A DNA stretch of 64,000 nucleotides from assembly GCA_965221465.1 (NCBI GenBank), contig OZ244892.1:186001-250000 (forward strand). Direction: 5' to 3'. This DNA comes from Azophilus sp965221465 (GTDB lineage: Bacteria; Pseudomonadota; Gammaproteobacteria; Pseudomonadales; Azotimanducaceae). A program made the position numbers and the translations under genes. Positions 1 to 9,110 of the stretch are shown here, in pieces. Position 1 is the first letter of the stretch; each line of letters starts with the position of its first letter. The notes under the pieces are model-generated. The model ran no database searches. It was not told the DNA's origin and saw nothing but the letters and a program-made list of their open reading frames with translations.

Positions 1-22
1 GTAAGCCGGAAGTGATCACCGG

Positions 23-1624
23 TCAGGTTCCGATTGCAAGCAATCGCTTGAGGCCGCGTTGATCGAGCTTCCCCGTGGGCAGCGAGGGAATCTCCTCCGC
101 GGTGAGAAAGCGGATGACTTTTGGCAACTTGAACGCTGAAAGCCTTGGTTTCAGGGCTGCGACGATGTCGTCGGCGGTGAGTGATGCGCCGGGTTCGGGA
201 ACGATTGCAGCAGCGACGATTTCACCTCGCTCGGGGTGGGGGATGCCCAGGACGATGCACTCCCTGACGCCTGGGATGCTGCGCGCCTCGGCTTCCACTT
301 CGCGAGGGCTGACGTTGGCTCCGGAGGTCTTGATCATGTTGCCCAGGCGGCCGGTGAAGAAGTAGAACCCGTCCCGGATCTCCCCGAGGTCGCCCGTGGG
401 GAAGAACCCGTCCGGCTCGAAGGTTTCTTCCCGTTCCCGCTTGTAGTAGCCCTGCATGACGGAGAAACCGCGAACCTGGAGTTCCCCGATCTCCCCGTCG
501 GGCAGGATCTGCCCGGTTTCCGGGTCGACGATGCGGTGTTCCACATCGTCCGAGAGTGCCCCCGTTGCCCCGTAGAGCCGTTCCGGCAGCTTTTCGTACG
601 TCTGGAAGCAGTGCTGGCCGGCGGTTTCCGTCATGCCGATACCGCCGGCGTAGTGTGTGCTGTCGCGCGTGGGGTCGACCAGGTAGTCATAGAGGTTGCC
701 GCCCCTCAGGCTGCTCAGGTCCCGGCTCGAAAAACCGGGATCGGCTTTCATCGCAGCGGCGTAGTGCGGCCATCCGGTGGCGTGCGTGGCACGCTCGCGT
801 TCGAGCAGGGCGAGCGTGTCGGCGGGATTGAAGCGCTGTTCGAACAGCAGGCCGGCACCGCTCAGAAAGCCGCACAGAAGGTGCGAAATACCTCCCAGCC
901 AGAACCAGGGCATGGGGCCGTAGAGCAGATCGCCCGGTGCATAGCCGAACGCTTGTGCGATGGTTCTCTGTCGGCGGAGGAAGGCGTTCTGGGTGTGGAC
1001 GACACTCTTCGGCGCGGCGGTGCTGCCGGAGGTGTACAGCATGCACAGCCAGTCCGCCGGCGAAACGCTGTCTTCGACGGCTCGCACGATCGATTCGTCA
1101 ACATCGGCGCCCCGTGCAAGCAGGCTCTCGAGGGTGCTCGCCCAGGGGGGTGCGGACAGAGCCGCGACCACGACCTCACGGAGGTACGGCGCGGTCGGCA
1201 GTGTCAGCGTCGTCGACGGAGCAAGGGAGAGTTCGGGCAGCGCCACCTCGAGGTTGGCGATGTAGTCCTGTCGCAGAAATTCCGGCGTGGTGAGCAGCAA
1301 TTGGACATCGCTGTGGCGTAGCTGGTGGGCGAGTTCCGGGGGCTTCATGAAGGTATTGAACGGGCAGGCCAGCGCCCCGATCCGCGTGATCGCCAGGAAG
1401 GCCAGCACGAAATCGACGCCGTTGGGAAACAGGAATCCAACGCGGGCGCCTTTTCCGACATTGGAGGCCAGTAGCGCTCTGGCCAGGGACAGCGAACGGG
1501 CGTCTGCCTCGCGGTAAGTCAAACGCACTTCGTCGCTGACCAGCAGAAGGTTGTCGGGATGGGCGGTGACATTCGCGGCGATGGTCGCCGGGATTGTTTC
1601 GCTCGGTATGTTGACGTCAATCAT
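23..1624 (-). CDS. AMP-forming acyl-CoA ligase (ANL superfamily)
   Basis: A 533-residue acid:CoA ligase that would activate a carboxylate to acyl-AMP and then acyl-CoA. Visible motifs are the P-loop LYTSGSTAAPK, the GIGMTET adenine/acyl-adenylate motif, the hinge segment GDLGEIRDGFYFFTGR and a C-terminal PTGKLDQ lysine, so the enzyme appears complete. The reading frame extends further upstream, but the ATG at 1624 has GAAGGGA six bases before it and begins at the usual family N-terminus (MIDVNIPSETIP), so it is preferred. The substrate cannot be read from sequence. The catabolic surroundings suggest a fatty, aromatic or terpenoid acid. No operon partner is visible in the window. Confidence 0.9.
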   Translation of the reverse strand: MIDVNIPSETIPATIAANVTAHPDNLLLVSDEVRLTYREADARSLSLARALLASNVGKGARVGFLFPNGVDFVLAFLAITRIGALACPFNTFMKPPELAHQLRHSDVQLLLTTPEFLRQDYIANLEVALPELSLAPSTTLTLPTAPYLREVVVAALSAPPWASTLESLLARGADVDESIVRAVEDSVSPADWLCMLYTSGSTAAPKSVVHTQNAFLRRQRTIAQAFGYAPGDLLYGPMPWFWLGGISHLLCGFLSGAGLLFEQRFNPADTLALLERERATHATGWPHYAAAMKADPGFSSRDLSSLRGGNLYDYLVDPTRDSTHYAGGIGMTETAGQHCFQTYEKLPERLYGATGALSDDVEHRIVDPETGQILPDGEIGELQVRGFSVMQGYYKREREETFEPDGFFPTGDLGEIRDGFYFFTGRLGNMIKTSGANVSPREVEAEARSIPGVRECIVLGIPHPERGEIVAAAIVPEPGASLTADDIVAALKPRLSAFKLPKVIRFLTAEEIPSLPTGKLDQRGLKRLLAIGT

Positions 1625-1709
1625 CGATGGTCCCTTCATTCTTCTGAGTATCGCATCGTTGAAAACCAGGTAACTGGATGTAGTGCGCTGCCGCAGATCC
1701 CGGTGGCAG

Positions 1710-1830
1710 AGCATACTGATCAACGGCGGAAAGACCACCCTGGGGCTGGGATTCTATCCGGAGATCACGGTGGACATGGCCCGCGAGAGGGCGCTCGAGA
1801 ACGCCCCCTCCGGCCCGCAATTGCCGTGCC
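1710..1830 (+). pseudogene. Tyrosine recombinase N-terminal (DUF4102-like) relic
   Basis: A short stretch in the third forward frame reads GKTTLGLGFYPEITVDMARE, which matches the arm-binding domain at the N-terminus of P4-type phage/island integrases (typically LGLGSYPEVSLAEARERA). Nothing before or after it resembles an integrase and the frame closes quickly. It is probably the scar of an integrated element at the edge of the AT-rich island that follows. A separate integrase C-terminal piece lies at 15018-15440. Confidence 0.55.
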
Positions 1831-2171
1831 GGGCGTGTTCGACGCCATCGCCCGACTACTCTGCGGGGAGCTCCGCGGAGGCGTTCAGGGCGCCCTCGAT
1901 CATCGTGCATTCGAGCAGCGCTTCATGGGGTTTGGTGTGTTCTGGTTCAGACACATTCGAGACTTTTTGCCGGTGTGAAAACCGGGGTTGACTGAGTTGA
2001 ATGTAGTAATCTATTTTACGCATTGAAGGACTAGTGAGCACTGGCCGCACCTGTTCGTGAATGGAAGTAGCGAGGTTGGCAAGAGTAGTATCATGGGCTT
2101 TTCGACAGCACAATCACGACCAAGCCTCATGGCCATCCCAACCAATTGAATTTATTTGACTTTTAACCGGA

Positions 2172-2185
2172 CACTAGTGACTAGT
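2172..2185. promoter_or_regulatory. CACTAGTG palindrome upstream of TonB receptor
   Basis: CACTAGTG followed directly by ACTAGT lies about 45 bases upstream of the receptor start. The identical 8-mer recurs at 7056-7063, upstream of the thiolase gene, and a related TCTAGTCAC (reverse GTGACTAGA) lies at 11281-11289 upstream of the P450. A shared operator for the island is an inference from three sites only. Confidence 0.3.
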
Positions 2186-2226
2186 AAGCAAAAACCAGCG
2201 CATTAACAAGAGGGGAGTTAACGCCA

Positions 2227-4617
2227 ATGTTGCCTTATCAGAAATCGACTTCAACATATCGTAAAGCTACCGCTTGCCTTGCGGCAGTGTGCATTTCCAT
2301 GACCGGTTTTGTGATTCCGGCTGTGGCTGTGAGTGAGGATTCTCAAAAAAGTAGCAGACGCGTAATTGAAGAGATCTTAGTGGTAGCCCGGAAGCGCGAA
2401 GAGTCGGCAATGGATGTACCAATATCTCTACATGTAGTCAGTGGGGCCGATATTGAAGCTGCAAACCAGCGTTCGCTAGTTGATGTTGCAAAGGATGTGC
2501 CGGGACTCTATATGTCGTTCTATAGCGCCAATTTCGTGCCGAGAGCGGCAATCCGGGGGTTTGGTACAGTTGCCGTTCTACCGTCTGTTGATCAGGCAGT
2601 CGGTGTCTCGGTTGATGGGCTTTTCCTTCCCCGGCAACAGGCCTGGAATGCAGCTCTGTTTGATGTAAACCGGGTAGAAGTTCTTCGAGGTCCTCAGGGA
2701 ACTTATTTCGGAAAAAACACGACTGCGGGTCTGTTGAATGTTGTTAGCAACGGACCGACTGATTCATGGGAGCTACAAGGTAGAGTTGGCTACGAATTCG
2801 AAGCTGATGAACAACTGTACGAGGCCATTGTTTCTGGCCCATTGAGCGATAGTCTGGGAATGCGTCTAGGTGTGCAGAAACGTGAAAGCGACGGCTGGTT
2901 CCACAACACTAATCACAACGTTCGTGTTCCGGCAAGAGACGACTTAACCGCGCGGTTAACCATCGAGTATCAACCTTCGAATACGGTCAATATCTCGTCT
3001 AAAACAACCTACTATGAAGCTCGAGTTGAAGGATCATTGATTCAGAATGCGATTTGTCCAGCATCGTTGATTGGATTTATGTCGTTTGTGATACCTGATA
3101 ACGTTGATGATTGTAGGCTGGATAACAAAGGAACAAGTCCGTCGATGTTCTCATCACCACCGGATACATTCAACATCGTTAGTGATAGTACGCTCAATCG
3201 TTTGCTAGGAAGTGATCTTAGTGGTGCTTCTCAGTCGATTGTCGTCGATTGGGACATTGGAGAATATACGCTGACATCGGTCACTGGATATCAAGAGTTT
3301 GAGAATCCGTTAGTTTCGGTAGGCGCGGTCATAGCTCATCCGATCTTCATGGTGCCAGTTGACCAGGAATTCGATGGCTTTTCTCAAGAGATACGTCTTC
3401 AAACGCCAGTCGACAGACGTGTTTCAGCGGTACTGGGATTCTACTACGATGATGTGTCGTACACCTATGATCAGCTGGTACACTTCGCTTTTAGTCAATT
3501 GGATCCAACGCTTCCTCATGCGACGGCATTAAAAAACGCAACAGGGGATTCAACGTCTAAGGCGGGGTTCGCCGAGGTTACAGCGAACATTAATGATCAG
3601 CTGCGAGTGATTCTTGGTGCCAGGTATACACAAGTAGATATCGGGTTTGATGCACAACAATATCTAGGAGACAGGGCTTCAGCATTTAACAGTGATAGTT
3701 TCCCTGCTTTTTTCCTTACCCTAGCCACTCCCTATACAGGGTTTGACTTTGATTTGAAGGAAGATGAATCACAACTTACTCCAGCTGCGACAGTGCAATG
3801 GGATTTCAATAAAAACGGACAAGCCTACCTGAGTTATCGAGAGGGCTTCAAAAATGGTGGTTTTGATTTCGGCATAACCAATGCAATCGCTGGCGATCCG
3901 ACTACTCCAACGAGAGATATATTTTTTGACTCTGAATTCGTGAAGTCATATGAGATTGGCGGAAAGATGGGGTTCCCGGAACATGGAATTCAGTTGAGCA
4001 TTGCGGCTTTTCTGATGGAGTTCGATGACCTTCAAGTAAGTTCTTTCATCGGTGGAAATACGTTTACACCCGTTGTGGTCAATGCGGCAGATGCAGACTC
4101 TAAAGGCATTGAAATTGCGGCCATGTGGCAGATTACTGAAAACTTTCGAGCGAATCTAAATCTTGCTCATATAAAAGCAGAGTACGGTACCTTTAACAAT
4201 TCTCCGTGCTACGAGATACAGACTGCAGCGGAAGGTTGTATAGAAAATGCCCAAGATGTCTCTGGCGCTGAGTTAACACTCAATCCGGAGAATAAACTCT
4301 CAGTTGGCTTTGATTGGCGTGTTGGTGTTTTTAACGATTTCGAAGTTGTGATTGGTGGGAACTATACCTACCAGGATGAGGTTCAAACCAACGTGAATCA
4401 GGACCCGCGTGCAATAGCAGATTCTATTCAACTAGCAAATGTCCGCGTCGCATTGAACGCACCTGAAGATAACTGGTCACTTATCTTCTATGGTAATAAT
4501 TTACTGGACGAGCAGATTCTTCAGACAGCACAACCCATATCTGCATTCTTTGGTGGAATGGCGGGTAGCATAAGCGAGCCACGGACCTACGGGATCCAGT
4601 TCGTACTCAGTCATTGA
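2227..4617 (+). CDS. TonB-dependent outer-membrane receptor
   Basis: A 796-residue TonB-dependent receptor of the group common in marine and catabolic gammaproteobacteria. It has an N-terminal signal peptide (hydrophobic stretch around residues 17-35), a TonB-box-like segment EEILVVARKREESAMDVP, a plug domain with VEVLRGPQGTYFGKNTTAG, and a C-terminal beta-barrel ending in an aromatic/hydrophobic strand (YGIQFVLSH). GGGGAG precedes the ATG. It would import a hydrophobic or bulky organic substrate at the outer membrane using TonB/ExbBD energy. The gene is AT-richer than the flanking ligase, in line with acquisition. It is followed by a good terminator, so it is probably monocistronic. Confidence 0.92.
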   Translation: MLPYQKSTSTYRKATACLAAVCISMTGFVIPAVAVSEDSQKSSRRVIEEILVVARKREESAMDVPISLHVVSGADIEAANQRSLVDVAKDVPGLYMSFYSANFVPRAAIRGFGTVAVLPSVDQAVGVSVDGLFLPRQQAWNAALFDVNRVEVLRGPQGTYFGKNTTAGLLNVVSNGPTDSWELQGRVGYEFEADEQLYEAIVSGPLSDSLGMRLGVQKRESDGWFHNTNHNVRVPARDDLTARLTIEYQPSNTVNISSKTTYYEARVEGSLIQNAICPASLIGFMSFVIPDNVDDCRLDNKGTSPSMFSSPPDTFNIVSDSTLNRLLGSDLSGASQSIVVDWDIGEYTLTSVTGYQEFENPLVSVGAVIAHPIFMVPVDQEFDGFSQEIRLQTPVDRRVSAVLGFYYDDVSYTYDQLVHFAFSQLDPTLPHATALKNATGDSTSKAGFAEVTANINDQLRVILGARYTQVDIGFDAQQYLGDRASAFNSDSFPAFFLTLATPYTGFDFDLKEDESQLTPAATVQWDFNKNGQAYLSYREGFKNGGFDFGITNAIAGDPTTPTRDIFFDSEFVKSYEIGGKMGFPEHGIQLSIAAFLMEFDDLQVSSFIGGNTFTPVVVNAADADSKGIEIAAMWQITENFRANLNLAHIKAEYGTFNNSPCYEIQTAAEGCIENAQDVSGAELTLNPENKLSVGFDWRVGVFNDFEVVIGGNYTYQDEVQTNVNQDPRAIADSIQLANVRVALNAPEDNWSLIFYGNNLLDEQILQTAQPISAFFGGMAGSISEPRTYGIQFVLSH

Positions 4618-4668
4618 GCAGATGCTAAGACGTATCAAAAAAGCGGCAAAGATTCCCCCGTTGCCTTA

Positions 4669-4700
4669 CCCCTTCCGGTCTCCGGAAGGGGTTTGTTCTC
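4669..4700 (+). terminator. Rho-independent terminator after TonB receptor
   Basis: CCCCTTCCGG, loop TCT, CCGGAAGGGG is a perfect 10-bp GC-rich stem (4669-4691) followed by a T-rich tract TTTGTTCTC, 51 bases after the receptor stop codon. Confidence 0.85.
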
Positions 4701-4905
4701 AAAGATCGACGTTGGTTAGCACAGGCAGATGAGAACCTTACGGGCTTCCTTCGTCAACTACGCCGATTAGTGAAATTGATTTCACCGGCTAGGAATTCGC
4801 CACAAATAAAACTGTATTTTCTGTGATCTGCGACGGATAGATCCGAGCAGGCCAGATCCCGACTTTCGCTTGTCCTGCACGACGAACAGAAGAAATGAGG
4901 GAGAC

Positions 4906-5448
4906 ATGAATATGAATAGTTTCAGGTTGAGCCGTTGCGTCTACTTTCTTGTGATTTTGTTATTGTCTCTCCCGGCGAAAGCGGTCGAGAAACCCAACAT
5001 TCTGGTGATCTGGGGTGATGACATAGGCTGGTCTAATATTGGTGTTTGTCATCGCGGTATGCTGGGGATTGATGAAAAAGACCCTACCCTGGCAGAACTG
5101 CTTAAACCCCTTGGTTACACCTCCGGTCAGTTTGGCAAGAATCACCTGGGTGACAGAGATCAATTTTCGCCGACAAACCAACAATAGATGAAGAGTTTAC
5201 TGATGCGACCTTAAAGTTCATCGAAAAAGCCCACGAGTCAGGAAAGCCGATTTTCATCTGGTATAACTCAACGCGATGCATATCTGGACGCACCTTTCGT
5301 CGCGTTGGAAGAACAAGACCGGGTATGGATACGCCAACGGGATGGCGAACATGATTTCTACGTAGGGCAGTTGCTAGACGAGGAAACCCTTCAAACCATT
5401 GGCGTGCTGTGTTTTGACCCAGGTTGGTTCAAAATCAAAGTTTACTGA
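4906..5448 (+). pseudogene. Arylsulfatase (alkaline-phosphatase-like), broken
   Basis: This begins with a normal exported sulfatase N-terminus: signal peptide, then KPNILVIWGDDIGWSNIG, whose acidic pair binds the metal. It jumps directly from the CHRGMLG segment to DPTLAELLKPLGYTSGQFG, so the region that should carry the catalytic CxAxR formylglycine motif is deleted. A stop follows at 5185-5187. In another frame the protein continues as IDEEFTDATLKFIEKAHES, and then in a third frame as the family's TRMHIWTHL segment. At least one internal deletion and two frame disruptions make it a dead gene. It was probably a periplasmic sulfatase for sulfated organic compounds. Confidence 0.85.
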
Positions 5449-5864
5449 ATTACTTCAAAGACCGGTAATACTGTGCCGTCTTCAAGCCATTCGAACCTTA
5501 GTTCAACTTTGCTTCCAACTTTGGTTTGATCTGATTCTGTCGCCAATATGTTGGTAGCCAGGCGAACACCTTCTTCAAGATCAACCCATGCAAGTGTGAT
5601 TGGAAGAGAGTCATGACGTTTATGGTAGGTCCTGTGAAGTTTCGCATGAGAGTAGATAACGCCGCGTCCTGATGCTTGATACCAGTCGAGTTCATGATGC
5701 CCGCATGCTGAGCAAATTCGGTGAAACGGAATGGTACATTTACTGCAGTTCCCGCATTTTTGAAGGTACAACTTTCCTTCCTGCAGACCTTCGAAATACC
5801 GCGTGTATTCGGGATAGAGCTCTTCTGAACAGTCTAACATGGTATCAGTCTGTTTACGCATCAT
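5442..5864 (-). CDS. Zn-ribbon/OB-fold (DUF35) acyl-CoA-associated protein
   Basis: A 140-residue protein with an N-terminal helical hairpin, a rubredoxin-like zinc ribbon (CGNCSKCTIPFHRICSACG, around residues 36-55; knuckles CGNC and CSAC) and a C-terminal OB-fold. DUF35 proteins form obligate complexes with thiolase-like enzymes or MaoC-type hydratases and hold the CoA ester. Its start overlaps the upstream thiolase gene by 11 bases, so the two are translationally linked and almost certainly one complex. In steroid and related side-chain degradation such pairs catalyse thiolytic or retro-aldol cleavage. Which reaction occurs here is not determinable. Confidence 0.88.
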   Translation of the reverse strand: MMRKQTDTMLDCSEELYPEYTRYFEGLQEGKLYLQKCGNCSKCTIPFHRICSACGHHELDWYQASGRGVIYSHAKLHRTYHKRHDSLPITLAWVDLEEGVRLATNILATESDQTKVGSKVELRFEWLEDGTVLPVFEVIQ

Positions 5865-7017
5865 CCATCGATAGTAGCAGCGTGGCGTGATTTGCCAACA
5901 GCCCGCCGTTTCCCGAAACCATGATTAGTTCGTTTGCAACCTGTCTCTCCCCTGCGTGACCTCTTCCTTGAATCACCGCCTCGCTAATCGGGGTCATGCC
6001 CCACATATAATATGAGGAAAGCTGCCCGCCTCCCGTATTAGTCGGTAAGCTTCCGCCGGGAGCCAGGCGACCACCTTCCACGAACGCACCTCCTTCCCCC
6101 TTCTTGCAAAAACCATAGTCTTCCAGGGTTGTGAGTACAGTATATGAGTAGCAGTCGTACAGCTGACATTGTGTGACATCTTTGACGGATGCATCAGCCA
6201 TCTGAAACGCTCGAGGTGCGCTTATTTCTGCTGCGCTTCTAAGGGCCACATCTGTGGTGGTAGAAGTCGAATCCTTATGTCCTTGGCCAATACCACGGAT
6301 ATATACAGGTGGTTGTCTTAAATCCTGTGCTCGTTCACTTGAGGTGACTACTACCGCGATACCTCCGTTCGTCACCTGGCAGCAATCTAAAACATGAAAA
6401 GGCTCAACAACCCAGGGAGACGAGAAGTAGTCATCCATTGTAAGCAGTTCGCGTTTACAAGCGAGAGGATTCATTGAAGCCCACTGCCTCTGAGAAATGA
6501 CTATTTCTCCAAGTTGTTGTTGTGTGGTCCCATAGATATCCATGTGTCTCTGTGCGCTCAGCGCGTATATTGGAATACCACCCACGAACCCATATAAAGG
6601 ATTGAGGAGATCAAAAGGACTCTTTGGGGTTAACCCTCGTTCGTATATTGCACCGGATCGTTTGCCTTGACTTAGCGGTGCATCAGAAAAAACACAACAT
6701 ACATAGTTAGCGAGACCGCAGCTCACGGCCAAGGCAGCATAACCAATCATCTGGCCTGCTGTAGAACCATATGCTTCTATCTTTGTGTAAAGATTCAGGT
6801 TGTCGATCCCAAGTTTGCTTTGCAACGACATGTCGACGCCAGCTGATAAGCCGGGGCTAAACATCACACCGTCCAACTCTGATTTATTTAGGCCACAATC
6901 TTGCAGAGCCAAGTGGACCGCATCGATCGCAAAATCCTCTGCGTCACGATATACGCGCCCCATCTCAGTCATGCCAAGGCCGCATATAGCGGTTGTGCCG
7001 TTAAGTGGATGCTTCAT
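5854..7017 (-). CDS. Thiolase-family acyltransferase (SCP-x/lipid-transfer type)
   Basis: A 387-residue thiolase-superfamily protein of the divergent SCP-x/Ltp2-like branch. It has a family-like N-terminus (ICGLGMTEMGRVYRDAEDF), a central GSTAGQMIGYAALAVSCGLA segment, QLYDCYSY, GGRLAPGGSLPTNTGGG and a C-terminal SGNGGLLANHATLLL. The canonical nucleophilic Cys of degradative thiolases is replaced by Ser/Gly in the SxG segment, as in members that act as aldolases with DUF35 partners. It overlaps and precedes the DUF35 gene. It probably cleaves an acyl-CoA made by the neighbouring CoA-transferase/P450 pathway. A CACTAGTG palindrome lies 39-46 bases upstream of its ATG. Confidence 0.85.
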   Translation of the reverse strand: MKHPLNGTTAICGLGMTEMGRVYRDAEDFAIDAVHLALQDCGLNKSELDGVMFSPGLSAGVDMSLQSKLGIDNLNLYTKIEAYGSTAGQMIGYAALAVSCGLANYVCCVFSDAPLSQGKRSGAIYERGLTPKSPFDLLNPLYGFVGGIPIYALSAQRHMDIYGTTQQQLGEIVISQRQWASMNPLACKRELLTMDDYFSSPWVVEPFHVLDCCQVTNGGIAVVVTSSERAQDLRQPPVYIRGIGQGHKDSTSTTTDVALRSAAEISAPRAFQMADASVKDVTQCQLYDCYSYTVLTTLEDYGFCKKGEGGAFVEGGRLAPGGSLPTNTGGGQLSSYYMWGMTPISEAVIQGRGHAGERQVANELIMVSGNGGLLANHATLLLSMDDA

Positions 7018-7055
7018 TCAGCCTAACCTTCAAATCTCATAACATTCAACTATAT

Positions 7056-7063
7056 CACTAGTG
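7056..7063. promoter_or_regulatory. CACTAGTG palindrome upstream of thiolase operon
   Basis: This 8-mer is identical to the one in front of the TonB receptor at 2172-2179 and is positioned to act as an operator for the thiolase-DUF35 unit. The remaining intergenic sequence to about 7260 is an unexplained GC-rich patch that looks like foreign debris. I recognise no gene in it. Confidence 0.3.
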
Positions 7064-7294
7064 TTGTGTCCCGGAAATAACTGAACAAAGTCGCTCGATC
7101 TTGGCGAGGATCGATCAGGCCGTCCCGCAGGCGGAATCCAGCGTCCCGCCACAGCCTCGCGCCCTGCCGCGGCCACCCGGCAGGCCGTCCCCGTCGGCCT
7201 CAGCCTCAAAACGGCACAGACCGCCGGTCACTCCGACCTTAACCGGGGATTAGGGAGAGAATAGTCAACGGCGCATTCGCCAAATTGACTTACA

Positions 7295-7492
7295 TCAGTC
7301 TTGCTCTATGCAGACTGCCCGCTCCGGACAGCTCATCTCTGCTCGTTGAAGCTTTTCCTCCAACTCCTGAGGAACCCGATCCAGAATCACGATTCCTTTC
7401 CCTTCTTCATCATCCAGGTCAAAAATCTCAGGAGCCTGTTGAGCACACATCGTATGACCTTGGCATCGTGCATAGTCTATTTTCACTCGCAT
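7295..7492 (-). CDS. 3Fe-4S/4Fe-4S ferredoxin, P450 partner type
   Basis: A 65-residue single-cluster ferredoxin with the pattern CQGHTMC...CP, in which the second cluster Cys is replaced by His. That is typical of small ferredoxins that deliver electrons to bacterial P450s. The frame can be extended to a TTG four codons earlier, but the ATG at 7492 has GGAG six bases upstream and is preferred. It lies 54 bases downstream of the CoA-transferase in the strand-wise order P450, amidohydrolase, Nudix, CaiB, ferredoxin, so it is the likely redox partner of the P450 at 9979-11217. No dedicated ferredoxin reductase is visible nearby. Confidence 0.9.
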   Translation of the reverse strand: MRVKIDYARCQGHTMCAQQAPEIFDLDDEEGKGIVILDRVPQELEEKLQRAEMSCPERAVCIEQD

Positions 7493-7546
7493 ACTTGTCT
7501 CCAAATAACCAGCGTATTTGTTTTATAGGGGAAGATCCAGCGGTTG

Positions 7547-8761
7547 CTACTCCACTATTCCTCGAAACTGTAAGTCAATAATCTCTTCCTCGCCAAAACC
7601 CAGTTCTGCCAACAACTCATATTTGTGCCCTCCAAATTCCGGCGCTGGAGCAGCTTCCAATACTTCTCGATCAAACTGAACTGGCGTACTCACCATCGTA
7701 ATGCTGCGACCACTTCCATATTCAACTTTCTGGGTGAGGTTGTTCGCGATTGCCTGCGGATCTCTCGGCAGTTCTCCCATCTTTTGAACAACCGTCCAAG
7801 GCCCTTCCTGCTGACCCAGCATCACCCGACACTGTTCTAACGTGTTGGCGCCAAAAGTTTCATCCAGCATCGCAATACATTTCTCAAGATTGTTGTACCG
7901 ACTGCTCATAGAGTCGAACCTTGAGTCCAGCACGAGTTCCGGACGCTGCAGCGCCTCACATAAACCCGGCCAATAGCGATCCCCTTGCGGCATACACAAG
8001 GCTACGAAACGACCGTCAGAAGTCCTATAGGTATTTACCAAAGGGTTAGGAACCAAAGACCGACCATCTTTGGGTAACTCATCAACACCAAGGACAATCG
8101 AATTTACAATACCAACCTGCATAGCCCACATACTCGTCGCCAGAAGAGAGACGTCGACAACCGATGCCTTACCAGTAAGTTCACGTTGGGCTATTGCAGC
8201 TGCTACCCCACCTGCCAAAGTCACCCCGCTGAGCCCGTCCCCAAAAGCCCCGCAAGGCATATTGGCAGGATACTTAGCCTCTGGCGAAGCCACTGCTGAA
8301 GCAATGCCACTTCTGGCCCAGAATGAAATTGCATCAAACCCGCCATCTTCAGCCTCATCCCCATGAACGCCCTGACCACTACCGATGGCATAGATCAATC
8401 TAGGGTGTCGAGACTGCAGAGTTTCGACATCTATCTCTAACGATCTTCTGGCCTGTGGCAACAAGCTCGTTATGAACACATCAGCGTCTTCGAGAATTCT
8501 GTGCAAGAGTTCAAGTGCGCCTTCCTGCTTTAGATCAATAGCTATACTTCGTTTACCCCGATTAAATGCTTCAAATATCGGATTCAACTCCCCGTCGTCT
8601 GCTTTAACGCCCGAGTTCGTCAATCCACGAATAGGATCCCCGGACGGGGGTTCGATTTTGATCACTTCTGCGCCCATATCAGCAAGAATGGCACCTGCCG
8701 CAGGTACAAAGACCCACATGCCCAGTTCCACCACCTTAATTCCTTCCAAAGGCTTGCTCAC
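7547..8761 (-). CDS. CaiB/BaiF family CoA-transferase
   Basis: A 404-residue class III CoA-transferase. It shows the N-terminal signature GIKVVELGMWVFVPAAGAIL, ADMGAEVIKIEPPSGDP, RGKRSIAIDLK and the GGFDAISFWARSG segment holding the catalytic Asp. It transfers CoA between carboxylates to activate an acid for breakdown. The GTG start has GGAG six bases before it and overlaps the stop of the upstream Nudix fragment (GTGA), implying translational coupling. Placement between amidohydrolase/P450 and ferredoxin/thiolase genes suggests it activates an intermediate of the same pathway. The substrate is unknown. Confidence 0.9.
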   Translation of the reverse strand: MSKPLEGIKVVELGMWVFVPAAGAILADMGAEVIKIEPPSGDPIRGLTNSGVKADDGELNPIFEAFNRGKRSIAIDLKQEGALELLHRILEDADVFITSLLPQARRSLEIDVETLQSRHPRLIYAIGSGQGVHGDEAEDGGFDAISFWARSGIASAVASPEAKYPANMPCGAFGDGLSGVTLAGGVAAAIAQRELTGKASVVDVSLLATSMWAMQVGIVNSIVLGVDELPKDGRSLVPNPLVNTYRTSDGRFVALCMPQGDRYWPGLCEALQRPELVLDSRFDSMSSRYNNLEKCIAMLDETFGANTLEQCRVMLGQQEGPWTVVQKMGELPRDPQAIANNLTQKVEYGSGRSITMVSTPVQFDREVLEAAPAPEFGGHKYELLAELGFGEEEIIDLQFRGIVE

Positions 8762-9081
8762 TGACTTCTCCTGTTAGTGGTTGAGTTCGCCTGTCCGCGC
8801 TGACTGTTCAGTAATCTAAGCAGGCTTTCTAGCCCTACTTCTTCGTGTATCTCTCTCACCTTCGATGATTCGAGAGATTCGGCGGCCTCCAAGTATGCTA
8901 TCGGGCAAGCCCAAAGACCGGCCCCCGGAGGGCGCTTTCGCCTCGTCCAGAGCGATCGATCGCCACAACAATTCGAGTATCCAACCGGGACCGTCGGATC
9001 GTCTTCTTTTGGAATCTTCTTAGTCGTTGGCGCATCGCACGATCCACAATACTGTTGATCGTATTGATCCGAAGGTTTCAA
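8758..9081 (-). pseudogene. Truncated Zn-ribbon Nudix hydrolase
   Basis: This 107-residue frame starts like zinc-ribbon Nudix hydrolases (YCGSCDAPTTKKIP) but lacks the second zinc knuckle. It continues through CGDRSLWTRR and GLWACPIAYLE into a Nudix box ending REIHEEVGLE, then terminates right after the box; intact relatives run some 60-80 residues longer. The first Gly of the Nudix box is Ala. The only plausible start is a TTG with no ribosome site. Two in-frame losses suggest decay, yet the frame is open and its stop overlaps the CaiB start, so it may still be translated as a coupling leader. Confidence 0.6.
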
Positions 9082-9110
9082 AGTACATACTGAACTGAAG
9101 ATATCAAACT

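Noticed and set aside
236..1321. Forward open frame of 361 codons opposite the acyl-CoA ligase
   Set aside because: It is antisense to a motif-complete ANL ligase, and its composition is typical of a GC-driven shadow frame.
7065..7260. Possible gene in the GC-rich patch between thiolase and ferredoxin genes
   Set aside because: No frame gives a recognisable protein, and composition differs from both neighbours; it is more likely debris from an insertion.
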